This document shows positions 17,397-25,608 of a DNA stretch of 64,000 nt, one piece after another. The stretch's first letter is position 1. Each line of letters starts with the position of its first letter. The DNA is from JAUIET01 sp039111475 (GTDB lineage Bacteria > Pseudomonadota > Gammaproteobacteria > Pseudomonadales > JAUIET01). The notes beneath the pieces are model-generated. The model saw nothing but the letters and a program-made list of their open reading frames with translations. It was not told the origin of the DNA and ran no database searches. Made by a program: the position numbers and the translations under genes. The stretch is taken from NCBI GenBank assembly GCA_039111475.1, contig JBCCIP010000009.1:62001-126000 (forward strand), written 5' to 3'.

Positions 17397-18779
17397 ATGC
17401 AGTTAAAAAGGGTATGGCTTTGGTGCCTCTGGCTTGGCTTGAGTATCTTGTTTGTCTTCTACATGGCGCAAAAAATGTTACAGCCTGACGCCGATAAAAC
17501 CGTGTTTCTACCGGGGCAAACTACCCATGGTCATCATCAGATTGAAATGGCCTGCGGCTCCTGTCATACCGAGGCGTTTGCAGACACTGAAGCCATTCAA
17601 AACGCGTGCGTGAATTGCCATGGGGATGCGTTGAAGGCAGCCAAGGATGATCACCCTCGATCCAAATTCACCGACCCAAGAAACGCTGACAGATTGGCTG
17701 TACTCGACGCCAGATACTGCGCTACCTGCCACATTGAACACAGACCGGAAATCACAGCAGCCATGGGCGTGACGGTGCCCGAAGACGTCTGCTTCTTGTG
17801 CCATAAAGACATCGCCGAAGACCGCCCCAGCCACTCTGAGTTGGCCTTTAACACCTGCACTGCGGCGGGGTGTCACAACTTTCATGACAACCGAGCGCTC
17901 TATGAGGACTTTTTGGTCAAGCACATGGACGCGCCTGCGTTTACCAGCGGCAAGATGCTGCAAAGCAACCTGCTTAGCATTGCCGAACAAATGCCTGAGT
18001 ACCCACTCAAGGATTACCCCATAACGTCCTTATCAGTAAACGACATGGTGGCAGCGAACAAGACCACATATTCGGCTTCGATTGAACAGGACTGGCTGGC
18101 CAGTAGCCATGCGCAGGCCGGGGTAAACTGTTTGGCCTGCCATTCTTCCGCCGAGTCAGAATGGTTTGACAAGCCGGATCACACCCAATGTCAATCCTGC
18201 CACCAAGGGGAAGTGAAAGGGTTTTTGCAAGGTAAGCACGGCATGCGCCTGGACGCTGAGCGCTTAAACCAATCATTGCCGCCTATGCAAGTAAGCCTTG
18301 CACGCTTGCCTATGAAGTCATCGGCCGCAGAGTCTGAGCTTACTTGTAACTCCTGCCATAGGGCCCATACATTCGATAGCCAGTCGGCTGCGACTACTGC
18401 CTGCCTCAGCTGCCACAACGACGAACACTCTCTGGCTTACGAATCATCTTCACACGCCGAACTTTGGCGAAAAGAGCGTTCCGGGGAACTGCCCATCGGC
18501 TCGGGTGTTAGCTGTGCCACCTGCCATATGCCAAGAACCGAAGTGGATTACTACTGGGGCACCTTCACCCACAACGAAGTGAACCACAATCAGTCTGAAA
18601 CACTTAGGCCGAACGAAAAAATGATTCGTCCAGTATGTCTGGAATGCCATGGGCTGGGATTTGCTATTGACGCTCTGGCCGACAAAACACTGATTAAATC
18701 GAATTTTGGCGGTCCACCATCAATACACGTTGAAAGTATTGACCTCGCTCGAAGCCGACTTAAAGAGCAGAAAAATTGA
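17397..18779 (+). CDS. Membrane-anchored 11-haem cytochrome c
   Basis: The 460 residues begin with an uncleaved-looking signal anchor (about 5-27). I count ten CXXCH haem sites (CGSCH, CVNCH, CATCH, CFLCH, CLACH, CQSCH, CNSCH, CLSCH, CATCH, CLECH) plus one CX4CH (CTAAGCH). Four or five haems fill the N-terminal third; the C-terminal part (DWLASSHAQAGVNCLACH, GKHGMRLDA, NEKMIRPVCLECHGLG) recalls octahaem enzymes of the hydroxylamine oxidoreductase type. I do not recognise the family by name. It could be a periplasmic reductase or an electron conduit. It follows the flavoprotein by 21 bases, so that protein is the likely donor. Confidence 0.82.
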   Translation: MQLKRVWLWCLWLGLSILFVFYMAQKMLQPDADKTVFLPGQTTHGHHQIEMACGSCHTEAFADTEAIQNACVNCHGDALKAAKDDHPRSKFTDPRNADRLAVLDARYCATCHIEHRPEITAAMGVTVPEDVCFLCHKDIAEDRPSHSELAFNTCTAAGCHNFHDNRALYEDFLVKHMDAPAFTSGKMLQSNLLSIAEQMPEYPLKDYPITSLSVNDMVAANKTTYSASIEQDWLASSHAQAGVNCLACHSSAESEWFDKPDHTQCQSCHQGEVKGFLQGKHGMRLDAERLNQSLPPMQVSLARLPMKSSAAESELTCNSCHRAHTFDSQSAATTACLSCHNDEHSLAYESSSHAELWRKERSGELPIGSGVSCATCHMPRTEVDYYWGTFTHNEVNHNQSETLRPNEKMIRPVCLECHGLGFAIDALADKTLIKSNFGGPPSIHVESIDLARSRLKEQKN

Positions 18780-18810
18780 ATCTAGTTTTATTAACAGAAG
18801 GAGTACCACT

Positions 18811-19386
18811 ATGAAAAAGCCGATTACTAAAATAGGTGCCGTCGCCCTGACGGCTGCATTAACCACCGGGGTCGCTTACGCCGAATACTCGGAAGAAGCG
18901 AAATTCAGCGCAAAACAAATGACTGACTGGTTACATCTAGTTATGTCGTCCGATCGTACTGTGTACACACGGCTGATCGTCAACCGTCTGCAGAACAAGG
19001 AAAAAGTGATAAAGGCAAGCGAGCACTTCGAAGACGACAAGGCCCTGGTATTGCCGGCGCAAATGTTTCGCTTCGGCGCTGAAATGGTGGGAGAGGCAAC
19101 GGATGACTTTACCTACTCACTGCTCTCGCTCTGGCCCATCAATAAACAAAATGGCCCACGAAGTGACGTAGAGAAAGCGGGTTTGCAGTTTATTGCCGAT
19201 AACAAAGGCCAGAACTATTACACCGAGGAAGAGCTGGGCGGTCAAAAATACTTCACCGCTGTTTATCCGGATATGGCAGTGGCTCCGGCGTGCGTAAGCT
19301 GTCACAACGATCACAAGGACACTCCAAAAGCTGACTTCAAGCTTGGGGATGTTATGGGCGGCGTTGTTATTCGAGTACCGATCTAA
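18811..19386 (+). CDS. DUF3365 (Tll0287-like) monohaem protein
   Basis: A 191-residue periplasmic protein with signal peptide (cleavage near VAYA) and the Tll0287-like fold (DUF3365), ending in one haem-binding CVSCH motif (APACVSCHNDHKDTPK) and GDVMGGVVIRVPI. Such domains are PAS-like and often serve as haem or redox sensors. ATG at 18811 has AAGGAG ten bases upstream, a strong site. It lies 31 bases after the multihaem cytochrome in the same operon. Confidence 0.85.
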   Translation: MKKPITKIGAVALTAALTTGVAYAEYSEEAKFSAKQMTDWLHLVMSSDRTVYTRLIVNRLQNKEKVIKASEHFEDDKALVLPAQMFRFGAEMVGEATDDFTYSLLSLWPINKQNGPRSDVEKAGLQFIADNKGQNYYTEEELGGQKYFTAVYPDMAVAPACVSCHNDHKDTPKADFKLGDVMGGVVIRVPI

Positions 19387-19389
19387 GCG

Positions 19390-19737
19390 ATGCGCCGTTC
19401 GCTCTTAATACTGGGCGCCTTAAGCCTGGTGTCTTGCTCTGCCCAAACAGAGCTTGCGCAGACCAGCGCTCCTCCTTCCAAGGCGGATGGCGCCGTTATC
19501 TGGTCTGAAAACTGCGAGGGCTGCCACGGCATTGGTGTTGCCGGTGCGCCAATAGCGGGTAAGGCTTCTGCATGGGCGCCACGCATAAGAAAAGGCAAGG
19601 ACATTCTGTATCAACATGCGCTGGAGGGGTTTTACGGACCTAAAGGCACCATGATGCCGCCCCGCGGCGGCAATGATGCATTGAGCAACGACGAGGTTAA
19701 GGCCGCCGTAGATCACATGATTGGTTTGGTCGAATAA
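19390..19737 (+). CDS. Lipoprotein c-type cytochrome (class I, c5-like)
   Basis: A 115-residue lipoprotein (lipobox LVSC, Cys16) with one CEGCH haem site and a probable methionine ligand in GTMMPPRGG. It is the size of cytochrome c5 and should be a small periplasmic electron carrier. It starts three bases after the DUF3365 stop, so the two are almost certainly co-translated. Confidence 0.87.
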   Translation: MRRSLLILGALSLVSCSAQTELAQTSAPPSKADGAVIWSENCEGCHGIGVAGAPIAGKASAWAPRIRKGKDILYQHALEGFYGPKGTMMPPRGGNDALSNDEVKAAVDHMIGLVE

Positions 19738-19788
19738 GAGCCCTTCCATGAACAAATTTAATGTAAACCGTTTGAAAAGGTAGTATTT

Positions 19789-20217
19789 ATGAATGACGCA
19801 CAAATCAATCTGGTGAAAGCCACCTGGGAAAGCCTAACACCTGGCGCCGACGAAGTAGCTCATTTGTTCTATTCCAATTTGTTTGAGATGGAACCAAAGT
19901 ATCGTGAAATGTTTGGCACTGATATGGAGAGCCAGGGTAAAAAGCTCATGATGATGCTCAACACGGCCGTTCGCAGTCTTGATGCTATTGAAGCGGTTGT
20001 TCCTGCGGTTCAGGCACTCGGACAAAGACATGTGAAATACGGCGTTGTTGCAGATGATTATACTGCCGTTGGTGCAGCCTTACTGAAAACTCTGGAGCAA
20101 GGACTTGGTGATGCCTTTACCGAAGAAACCCAGGAAGCGTGGACACTGACCTATGGCACACTGTCTGGCGTGATGATTGAGGCGGCCGAGGAAGTGGAAG
20201 CGCGCGGCTCTGCTTAA
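19789..20217 (+). CDS. Single-domain bacterial haemoglobin
   Basis: The 142 residues form a globin like Vitreoscilla haemoglobin: B10 tyrosine in LFYSNLF (Tyr28), proximal histidine in GQRHVKYGV (His81), and no flavin reductase domain. Proteins of this kind bind oxygen and can dioxygenate nitric oxide when a reductase partner is present. AAAAGGTAG precedes the ATG. It sits 51 bases after the lipoprotein cytochrome, so it looks like the last gene of the redox operon; protection from nitric oxide made nearby is a reasonable inference. Confidence 0.9.
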   Translation: MNDAQINLVKATWESLTPGADEVAHLFYSNLFEMEPKYREMFGTDMESQGKKLMMMLNTAVRSLDAIEAVVPAVQALGQRHVKYGVVADDYTAVGAALLKTLEQGLGDAFTEETQEAWTLTYGTLSGVMIEAAEEVEARGSA

Positions 20218-20325
20218 ACTTCTCCTGGTGGCTGTTAGCCTACGTCCATAACGCTAAGCGCCTGCACATACTTGGTATCAATATTGCTAAATAACGCCCA
20301 GGCACATGAAGCAATGGATCACTCA

Positions 20326-21141
20326 ATGACTAAGATGGGGCGTATTTCTCTGGTGGGCGCAGGCCCGGGTGACCCCGAATTACTGACACTGAAGGCCTAC
20401 CAAAGGCTGCGGGAAGCAGACTGGATTCTTTACGATCGATTGGTTAGTAACGAAATTCGGTCGCTGTTTCCCTCTCATTCGCGCACTGAAAGTGTTGGTA
20501 AGTGCGCGGGTAAACCTTCTGTACAACAAGTCGATATTTGTAAACGCTTGATTCAACTTGCATCTTTAGGCCACACCGTTTGCAGGCTCAAAGGTGGCGA
20601 CCCATTTGTGTTTGGCCGCGGCGGCGAAGAACTGCTGGCCTTACAGGCCGAGGGCATCGACGTAGACGTTGTGCCAGGAATAACAGCCGCATTAGGCTGC
20701 GCAGCCAGTACTCAGATTCCACTAACGCATCGTGGTGTATCACAGGGTTTCACAACGATTACGGCGCATGGTGCGCGCGCACTGGATCACGATTGGCACG
20801 CCCTGGTTGCTCTACAACACACATTAGTGTTCTATATGGGCATTGAAAGTGCCATCTTGGTGCAACGCGAACTGCTCAGTGCTGGTATGGCTAGCACGAT
20901 GCCGGTTGCTATTGTGGAACGAGGCACGCAAAAAGACCAACGCACAATAAGCGGTTGTCTACACGAATTGTCTGCACTGATTGTCAGCAACGATGTTGAA
21001 TCTCCCGCACTGTTAGTCATTGGCGAAGTAACAGCGCTTACGGCGCAATGCATGCTGCCGATTGAGCAACACTTTTCTCTTGGCACCGCTGCACTCAGCA
21101 AGAGCCCTTCACACCAGGCCGGCATCCACCACTTTCTGTAA
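20326..21141 (+). CDS. cobA: Uroporphyrinogen-III C-methyltransferase (SUMT)
   Basis: SUMT makes precorrin-2, the first step to sirohaem, which NirB needs. The 271 residues match the family: VGAGPGDPELLTLKA, YDRLV, VCRLKGGDPFVFGRGGEE, VPGITAALGCAA, IPLTHRG and FYMG. It lacks the CysG oxidase/chelatase domain. ATGs at 20314, 20326 and 20335 compete; none has a strong ribosome site. It converges on, and overlaps by 33 bases, the last gene of the nitrate operon. The gap of about 110 bases after the globin gene may hold its own promoter. Confidence 0.92.
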   Translation: MTKMGRISLVGAGPGDPELLTLKAYQRLREADWILYDRLVSNEIRSLFPSHSRTESVGKCAGKPSVQQVDICKRLIQLASLGHTVCRLKGGDPFVFGRGGEELLALQAEGIDVDVVPGITAALGCAASTQIPLTHRGVSQGFTTITAHGARALDHDWHALVALQHTLVFYMGIESAILVQRELLSAGMASTMPVAIVERGTQKDQRTISGCLHELSALIVSNDVESPALLVIGEVTALTAQCMLPIEQHFSLGTAALSKSPSHQAGIHHFL

Positions 21142-22986
21142 GCCTATTTCGCGCGCGTGATCTGCAAACCCTTTGTTCCGCCAGAAAAATGCGCCTGGCA
21201 TTGTGGTTGGAATTACCAATACATAGAATAACGCGCGTCCTAGCAGGGCCGCGCAAACAATGCTTACGTTTAATAAAGCCCAGGCGACCAGTAGCAAGTC
21301 GCCACTGCCGAGACTTGCAAAAATAGCCAAACTAAGGTTCAGTAACATCAGCACATTGCGCAGCACATAGGTTTTGCCAAATTCGGTGACTTGCACATAT
21401 TGGGAGGCCGCTCCTTCGTGTTGAGCATCAGCTCGGTTAGCGTGGCGATGCGCGATCAAACCTATCGCTTCCAATGCTGTACCGATTGCCACAACGATCG
21501 CCAGTGTCTGCAACACCGGCATGGACTCAGTCACACCAACCAACAGTATGACGATGGCGCCAAGTATCAACGAGCCCAGTGACAGTCCATTGCCGACGAA
21601 AGCACTGGCTGTTTGCCAATGATTCCAGAATGGACGCGCCGGTATCAAGTAACATTTGATCATGTAAAACAATCCACCCGCGCCACCTAATAGTGCCAAC
21701 GTCAGTGTGGTGAATAGCAGCGGCGTCAGCCAACTTCCATCAAGTACTGCGAAACTGGTTCCCGCCACACCCTCAAGTGCGCTATTCAACAAATCATTGC
21801 GCGGCAGTGACGCCAGCGCGGTGATCACAGCGAACGCCATAAAAATCGCAACGCCAAACCCCTCTCGCGAAACGGGTGAATAGCGAAGATTATTGAAGCC
21901 TCGATAAAACCGCATTGGCTTACCCAGGTGAACCGTACTCATCAATAGACCGCCTGCCGATAACAAGAAAGCTGTGATCAAAACGAAGGTAAGTACGTCG
22001 CCGGTTAACACACTGTGCAACGCATCCACACCCAATATAGCGCCCAGCGCAGGAATGAATACAAGACCAATCGCTGCCTGCGTTAATAAGGTAAACAATA
22101 CCAGCGGGTTTTCGTGCGAATACAGCTTGCCTAGGTTCCAGGATCTTTCCTTACCCAGCTTTGGATCCAGCACAGCGTGATAGCCATCGCCTTCGGCGCT
22201 GCGTCGGTACTTGATCGGCGCTGTGTCTGTGCGGGTCATTTCGTCAGGCAATTCGCTGCGTTGCTGAAATCGAATATTCGGCTGACTAATGCTGGGGTCA
22301 GGAAAACCCGGTATGGCGGTTTTCGCTTGCGAGCGGTTCTCGGGCACCGCTTCCACCACACCAAAGTCCAGGGCGTTACCTACACAAGCAGACACACACG
22401 CTGGCTTCAACCCAACCTCCAGCCTATCCACACACATATTGCACTTACTCACCTGTCCTTTGACCGGGTCAAGCTGCGGCGCATTGTATGGGCATACCCA
22501 GGTGCAATACCCGCAGCCGAAGCAAGTATCAGGATCTTGCAAAACAGCGCCATACTCAGTGTGTTTGGTGTAGGCATTCGTTGGGCAGCCCTTCAGGCAG
22601 ACTGGATCATCGCAATGATTGCAGGCCATCGAGATATTCATGCGCTGGAAGTCAGGGTAACTGCCACCTTCCACGTAGCCTACCGAACGAAACGCCAGGT
22701 GTGACGGCGTTTCATTTTTTTCGGCGCACGCACTTTCACAGGCGTGGCAACCAATGCAATTGTCAGCGGTGAAATAGAAGGCATGTTGCTTATTGCGATC
22801 CGGGTTTTCGCCTACCGCAGGGTTGTCATTGATATACAACGATTGCTCACGTGGAACAGTATTATCCAGCAACTCGATTAAATCGATAGCTTGGCCATAC
22901 ACATTGCTGGCGCATTCAGGCGCAGGACCCAGCTTCGCGTAGTCGGGCTCAGTCTGGCGAGTATCCCACAGTTGCACACCAGACAT
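21109..22986 (-). CDS. Iron-sulfur and membrane-anchor fusion (DmsB-DmsC type) for nitrate reductase
   Basis: The 625 residues combine an N-terminal ferredoxin subunit with four cysteine clusters (CIGCHACESAC, CNHCDDPVCLKGC, CFGCGYCTWVC, CNMC...CVSAC), as in DmsB, with about eight to nine membrane helices from residue 300 onward (DmsC/PsrC type; the last helices near 560-600). It should pass electrons from quinol, through the membrane part and the 4Fe-4S clusters, to the molybdenum subunit. Its ATG overlaps the nasA stop. In most bacteria NasA takes electrons from a flavoprotein or free ferredoxin, so a quinol-linked partner is unusual. Confidence 0.85.
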   Translation of the reverse strand: MSGVQLWDTRQTEPDYAKLGPAPECASNVYGQAIDLIELLDNTVPREQSLYINDNPAVGENPDRNKQHAFYFTADNCIGCHACESACAEKNETPSHLAFRSVGYVEGGSYPDFQRMNISMACNHCDDPVCLKGCPTNAYTKHTEYGAVLQDPDTCFGCGYCTWVCPYNAPQLDPVKGQVSKCNMCVDRLEVGLKPACVSACVGNALDFGVVEAVPENRSQAKTAIPGFPDPSISQPNIRFQQRSELPDEMTRTDTAPIKYRRSAEGDGYHAVLDPKLGKERSWNLGKLYSHENPLVLFTLLTQAAIGLVFIPALGAILGVDALHSVLTGDVLTFVLITAFLLSAGGLLMSTVHLGKPMRFYRGFNNLRYSPVSREGFGVAIFMAFAVITALASLPRNDLLNSALEGVAGTSFAVLDGSWLTPLLFTTLTLALLGGAGGLFYMIKCYLIPARPFWNHWQTASAFVGNGLSLGSLILGAIVILLVGVTESMPVLQTLAIVVAIGTALEAIGLIAHRHANRADAQHEGAASQYVQVTEFGKTYVLRNVLMLLNLSLAIFASLGSGDLLLVAWALLNVSIVCAALLGRALFYVLVIPTTMPGAFFWRNKGFADHAREIGLQKVVDAGLV

Positions 22987-25181
22987 CAGAACGCCCGCCG
23001 TTGAAGATTAAGTTGCGCAGCCAGTGTCTGTGATACTTTCTCCAGCCGAACCGTGCATTGTTTAAACGCAGGCTGGCGCGAATAGGGATCTAGCAGGCCC
23101 AGGGTTAGGCGGTTGACACAATCGTGATAGTGAAACGGAATGAATACCATATTGGGTGGCACACGTTGCGTTAGCTGCACCATGACAACAGCGTCACCGC
23201 GCCGCGAGATGGCGCGCACATAGTCACCGTGATTGATACCCAGCTCAACCGCGGCATCAGGATTAAGCTCCATGTACGGTGTTGGGCTGAACTTGTTGAT
23301 GTTGCCAATTTTTCCGGTTCGGGTTCGCGTGTGGAAATGCTCTACCACTCGACCACTGTTCATCCAAAACGGGTACTCGGTATCAGGCACTTCATTGTTA
23401 TTGACAAAATTAACGGAGATCAGGTTGGCGCGACCATCCGCTGTTTGAAATTTTCCATCAACATACAAACGCGGGGAGCCCGCTTGCTGGTTCTTGGCAT
23501 TCGCCTGTGTAAACGGCCACTGTAAACCGCGCGCCTGTTCAATGCGATCATACGTCATGCCTGAAATATCCAGCGTACGACCCTGGCCTACCGATAATTG
23601 CTTCATTTCATCAAACACAGTTTCGGTATCTTCCGGAAAATTCATATTAGCGGCGTTGTCAAAACGTTTCGCCATTTGATTGAAAACCCAGAAATCGGGT
23701 TTGGATTTTGCAAACGGTGCCAGTGCATTTCGCGTTAAATTAACCCGGCGCTCACTGTTAGTGTGACAACCCTGTTTCTCAGCCCAAACAGCCGCTGGAA
23801 AATACGCATGCGCGTACTCTACCGTTTCCACATCCTGGTAAACGTCCTGAACAATCAGATAGTCCAGCTTCTCCATCATTTTTCGAATACGGCCCTGGTT
23901 GGCCATGCTGGTCAATGGATTGGTTGCCACCAACCACAGCCCTTTTATCTGTCCGGTCTCTATGGCCGGAAAAATGTCGGTTTGCTTTAAGCCGACCTTA
24001 GGTGGAAAAAAATCGGCGTCTACGTTCCACGCCTCGGCAATTTCTTGCCTGTGGTCTGCGTTCTCCAATAATCGATACCCAGGCAAGCCAGAGCAAGAGC
24101 TCCATTCGCGGGTACCCATTGCATTGCATTGCCCGGTAATGGAGAGGCTGGTACCACCTGGTTTGCCAATATTGCCAGTGACAAGGCTCAAATTATTGAT
24201 ATTGCACACACCGTCTGAGCCATGCGTGCTTTGGTTAATGCCCATAGTCCATATCGACATTGACACACCCGCTTTCGCATACAGCCGAGCGACGTTACGT
24301 ATGGTGTCTTCGTCTATGCCACATTGGCGCTGCGCTACCTTTGGGTCGTAGCCTTTTACGGTTTCACGTAATTGCTCTATACCGTTAGTATGATTGGCAA
24401 TATATTCAGCATCTTCCAGGCCCTCGTCAAAAATCACGTAGAGCATGGCATTCATCAGAACCGTGTCAGTACCGGGCGTGATCGGCAGATGAATGTCGGC
24501 CCATTGGGCGAACATGGTCACACGCGGGTCAACGACAATCATTGGGAAGTGGCGTTTTTCTCTGGCCTCTTTTAAACGCCAATATAAAACCGGGTGTTGT
24601 TCTGGAAGGTTAGAGCCCCATGCCATCAAGCACTCGGTGTGTTCAAAATCTTCATAACACCCGGGTGGCCCATCACTGCCAAAGGAACGTTTGTAACCAC
24701 TCACTGCTGACGCCATGCACAAAGTGGTGTTGCCATCGTAATTGTTGGTGCCAATACAGCCACGCACCAGTTTGCCTAAAGTATAAAACTCTTCGGTAAG
24801 CAGTTGGCCGGTTGATACTACGGCGAAGGAGTCCCGCCCATATTTTTCCTGAATGGATTTGATCTTGCTGGCGCTTGTATCCAACGCCTGGTCCCAACTC
24901 ACTGCGGTGAATGGTCTGTCGTTGGTGTCACGCAATAAGGGCTCTATGCCGCGCCCTGGAGATTCAAATAATTCCTGCTCTAAAATTCCTTTAATACACA
25001 GCTTGCCACGATTCACATCCGCTTCGGCATGGCCACGACTGGTCACTACCTTGCCATCGCTGCCTATGCCCAATTCAATCGCGCAACCGGTCGAGCAGTA
25101 ATTGCAGGTACTGTACTTCCATTCCACCACGGGTTTGGTCGGAATACGAACCGGGTTGCGTTTGCTACGCCCGAAAAACAT
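22986..25181 (-). CDS. nasA: Assimilatory nitrate reductase catalytic subunit
   Basis: NasA reduces nitrate to nitrite with a molybdenum bis-MGD cofactor. The 731 residues start with a 4Fe-4S site (CNYCSTGC...GKLCIKG) and show family segments such as WGSNLPEQHPVLYWRLK, DPRVT, MGINQSTHGSD, GNIGKPGG and the C-terminal molybdopterin-binding domain (MNSGRVVEHFHTRTRTGK). No Tat signal is present, so it is cytosolic, as expected. It lacks the C-terminal 2Fe-2S domain of enteric NasA, which agrees with the separate FeS/membrane subunit encoded next. It lies seven bases after nirD. Confidence 0.94.
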   Translation of the reverse strand: MFFGRSKRNPVRIPTKPVVEWKYSTCNYCSTGCAIELGIGSDGKVVTSRGHAEADVNRGKLCIKGILEQELFESPGRGIEPLLRDTNDRPFTAVSWDQALDTSASKIKSIQEKYGRDSFAVVSTGQLLTEEFYTLGKLVRGCIGTNNYDGNTTLCMASAVSGYKRSFGSDGPPGCYEDFEHTECLMAWGSNLPEQHPVLYWRLKEAREKRHFPMIVVDPRVTMFAQWADIHLPITPGTDTVLMNAMLYVIFDEGLEDAEYIANHTNGIEQLRETVKGYDPKVAQRQCGIDEDTIRNVARLYAKAGVSMSIWTMGINQSTHGSDGVCNINNLSLVTGNIGKPGGTSLSITGQCNAMGTREWSSCSGLPGYRLLENADHRQEIAEAWNVDADFFPPKVGLKQTDIFPAIETGQIKGLWLVATNPLTSMANQGRIRKMMEKLDYLIVQDVYQDVETVEYAHAYFPAAVWAEKQGCHTNSERRVNLTRNALAPFAKSKPDFWVFNQMAKRFDNAANMNFPEDTETVFDEMKQLSVGQGRTLDISGMTYDRIEQARGLQWPFTQANAKNQQAGSPRLYVDGKFQTADGRANLISVNFVNNNEVPDTEYPFWMNSGRVVEHFHTRTRTGKIGNINKFSPTPYMELNPDAAVELGINHGDYVRAISRRGDAVVMVQLTQRVPPNMVFIPFHYHDCVNRLTLGLLDPYSRQPAFKQCTVRLEKVSQTLAAQLNLQRRAF

Positions 25182-25188
25182 CGTTAAC

Positions 25189-25608
25189 TCAAGCGGCGCT
25201 GTCTGGTGAATCTTGAGAAAGTGACGCCACTGTTTCTTTCTGTTCCAGCAACACTATTTTGTTGTCGATCACATCCACATCATAGGTTTTTACTTTCACC
25301 GTTGAATCTTCCAGACACTCGCCACTGATCAGACTGAAGTGCTGCTTGTACAAAGGTGATGCCACAACAAGTGTGCTGTTTACACTACCCAATATACCCC
25401 TCGATAGCACATTCGCTTTTCCCAAAGGATCCCAATTGTTCAAGGCGAACACGCTTGGCGATTGCGCCGGCAAGTAGTACAGTGCGATCTGCTCTTCCCC
25501 ATTTGGGCCGTCAAACAGTGCACAAACACCCGCGTTTTCAATCAAATCATCAATAGTACAGAGCACAGTGGTTGCGCTGACTTCACGTAACTGTGTAGTG
25601 GTACCCAT
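25189..25608 (-). CDS. nirD: Nitrite reductase (NADH) small subunit
   Basis: A 139-residue Rieske-like small subunit of assimilatory nitrite reductase. Family marks are CTIDDLIENAGVCALFDG, LYYLPA, FALNNWDPLGKANVLSRG and GECLEDSTVKVKTYDV. As in NirD of this type, the Rieske cluster ligands are absent. Its ATG overlaps the nirB stop (TGATG), so the subunits are translated together. Confidence 0.93.
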   Translation of the reverse strand: MGTTTQLREVSATTVLCTIDDLIENAGVCALFDGPNGEEQIALYYLPAQSPSVFALNNWDPLGKANVLSRGILGSVNSTLVVASPLYKQHFSLISGECLEDSTVKVKTYDVDVIDNKIVLLEQKETVASLSQDSPDSAA

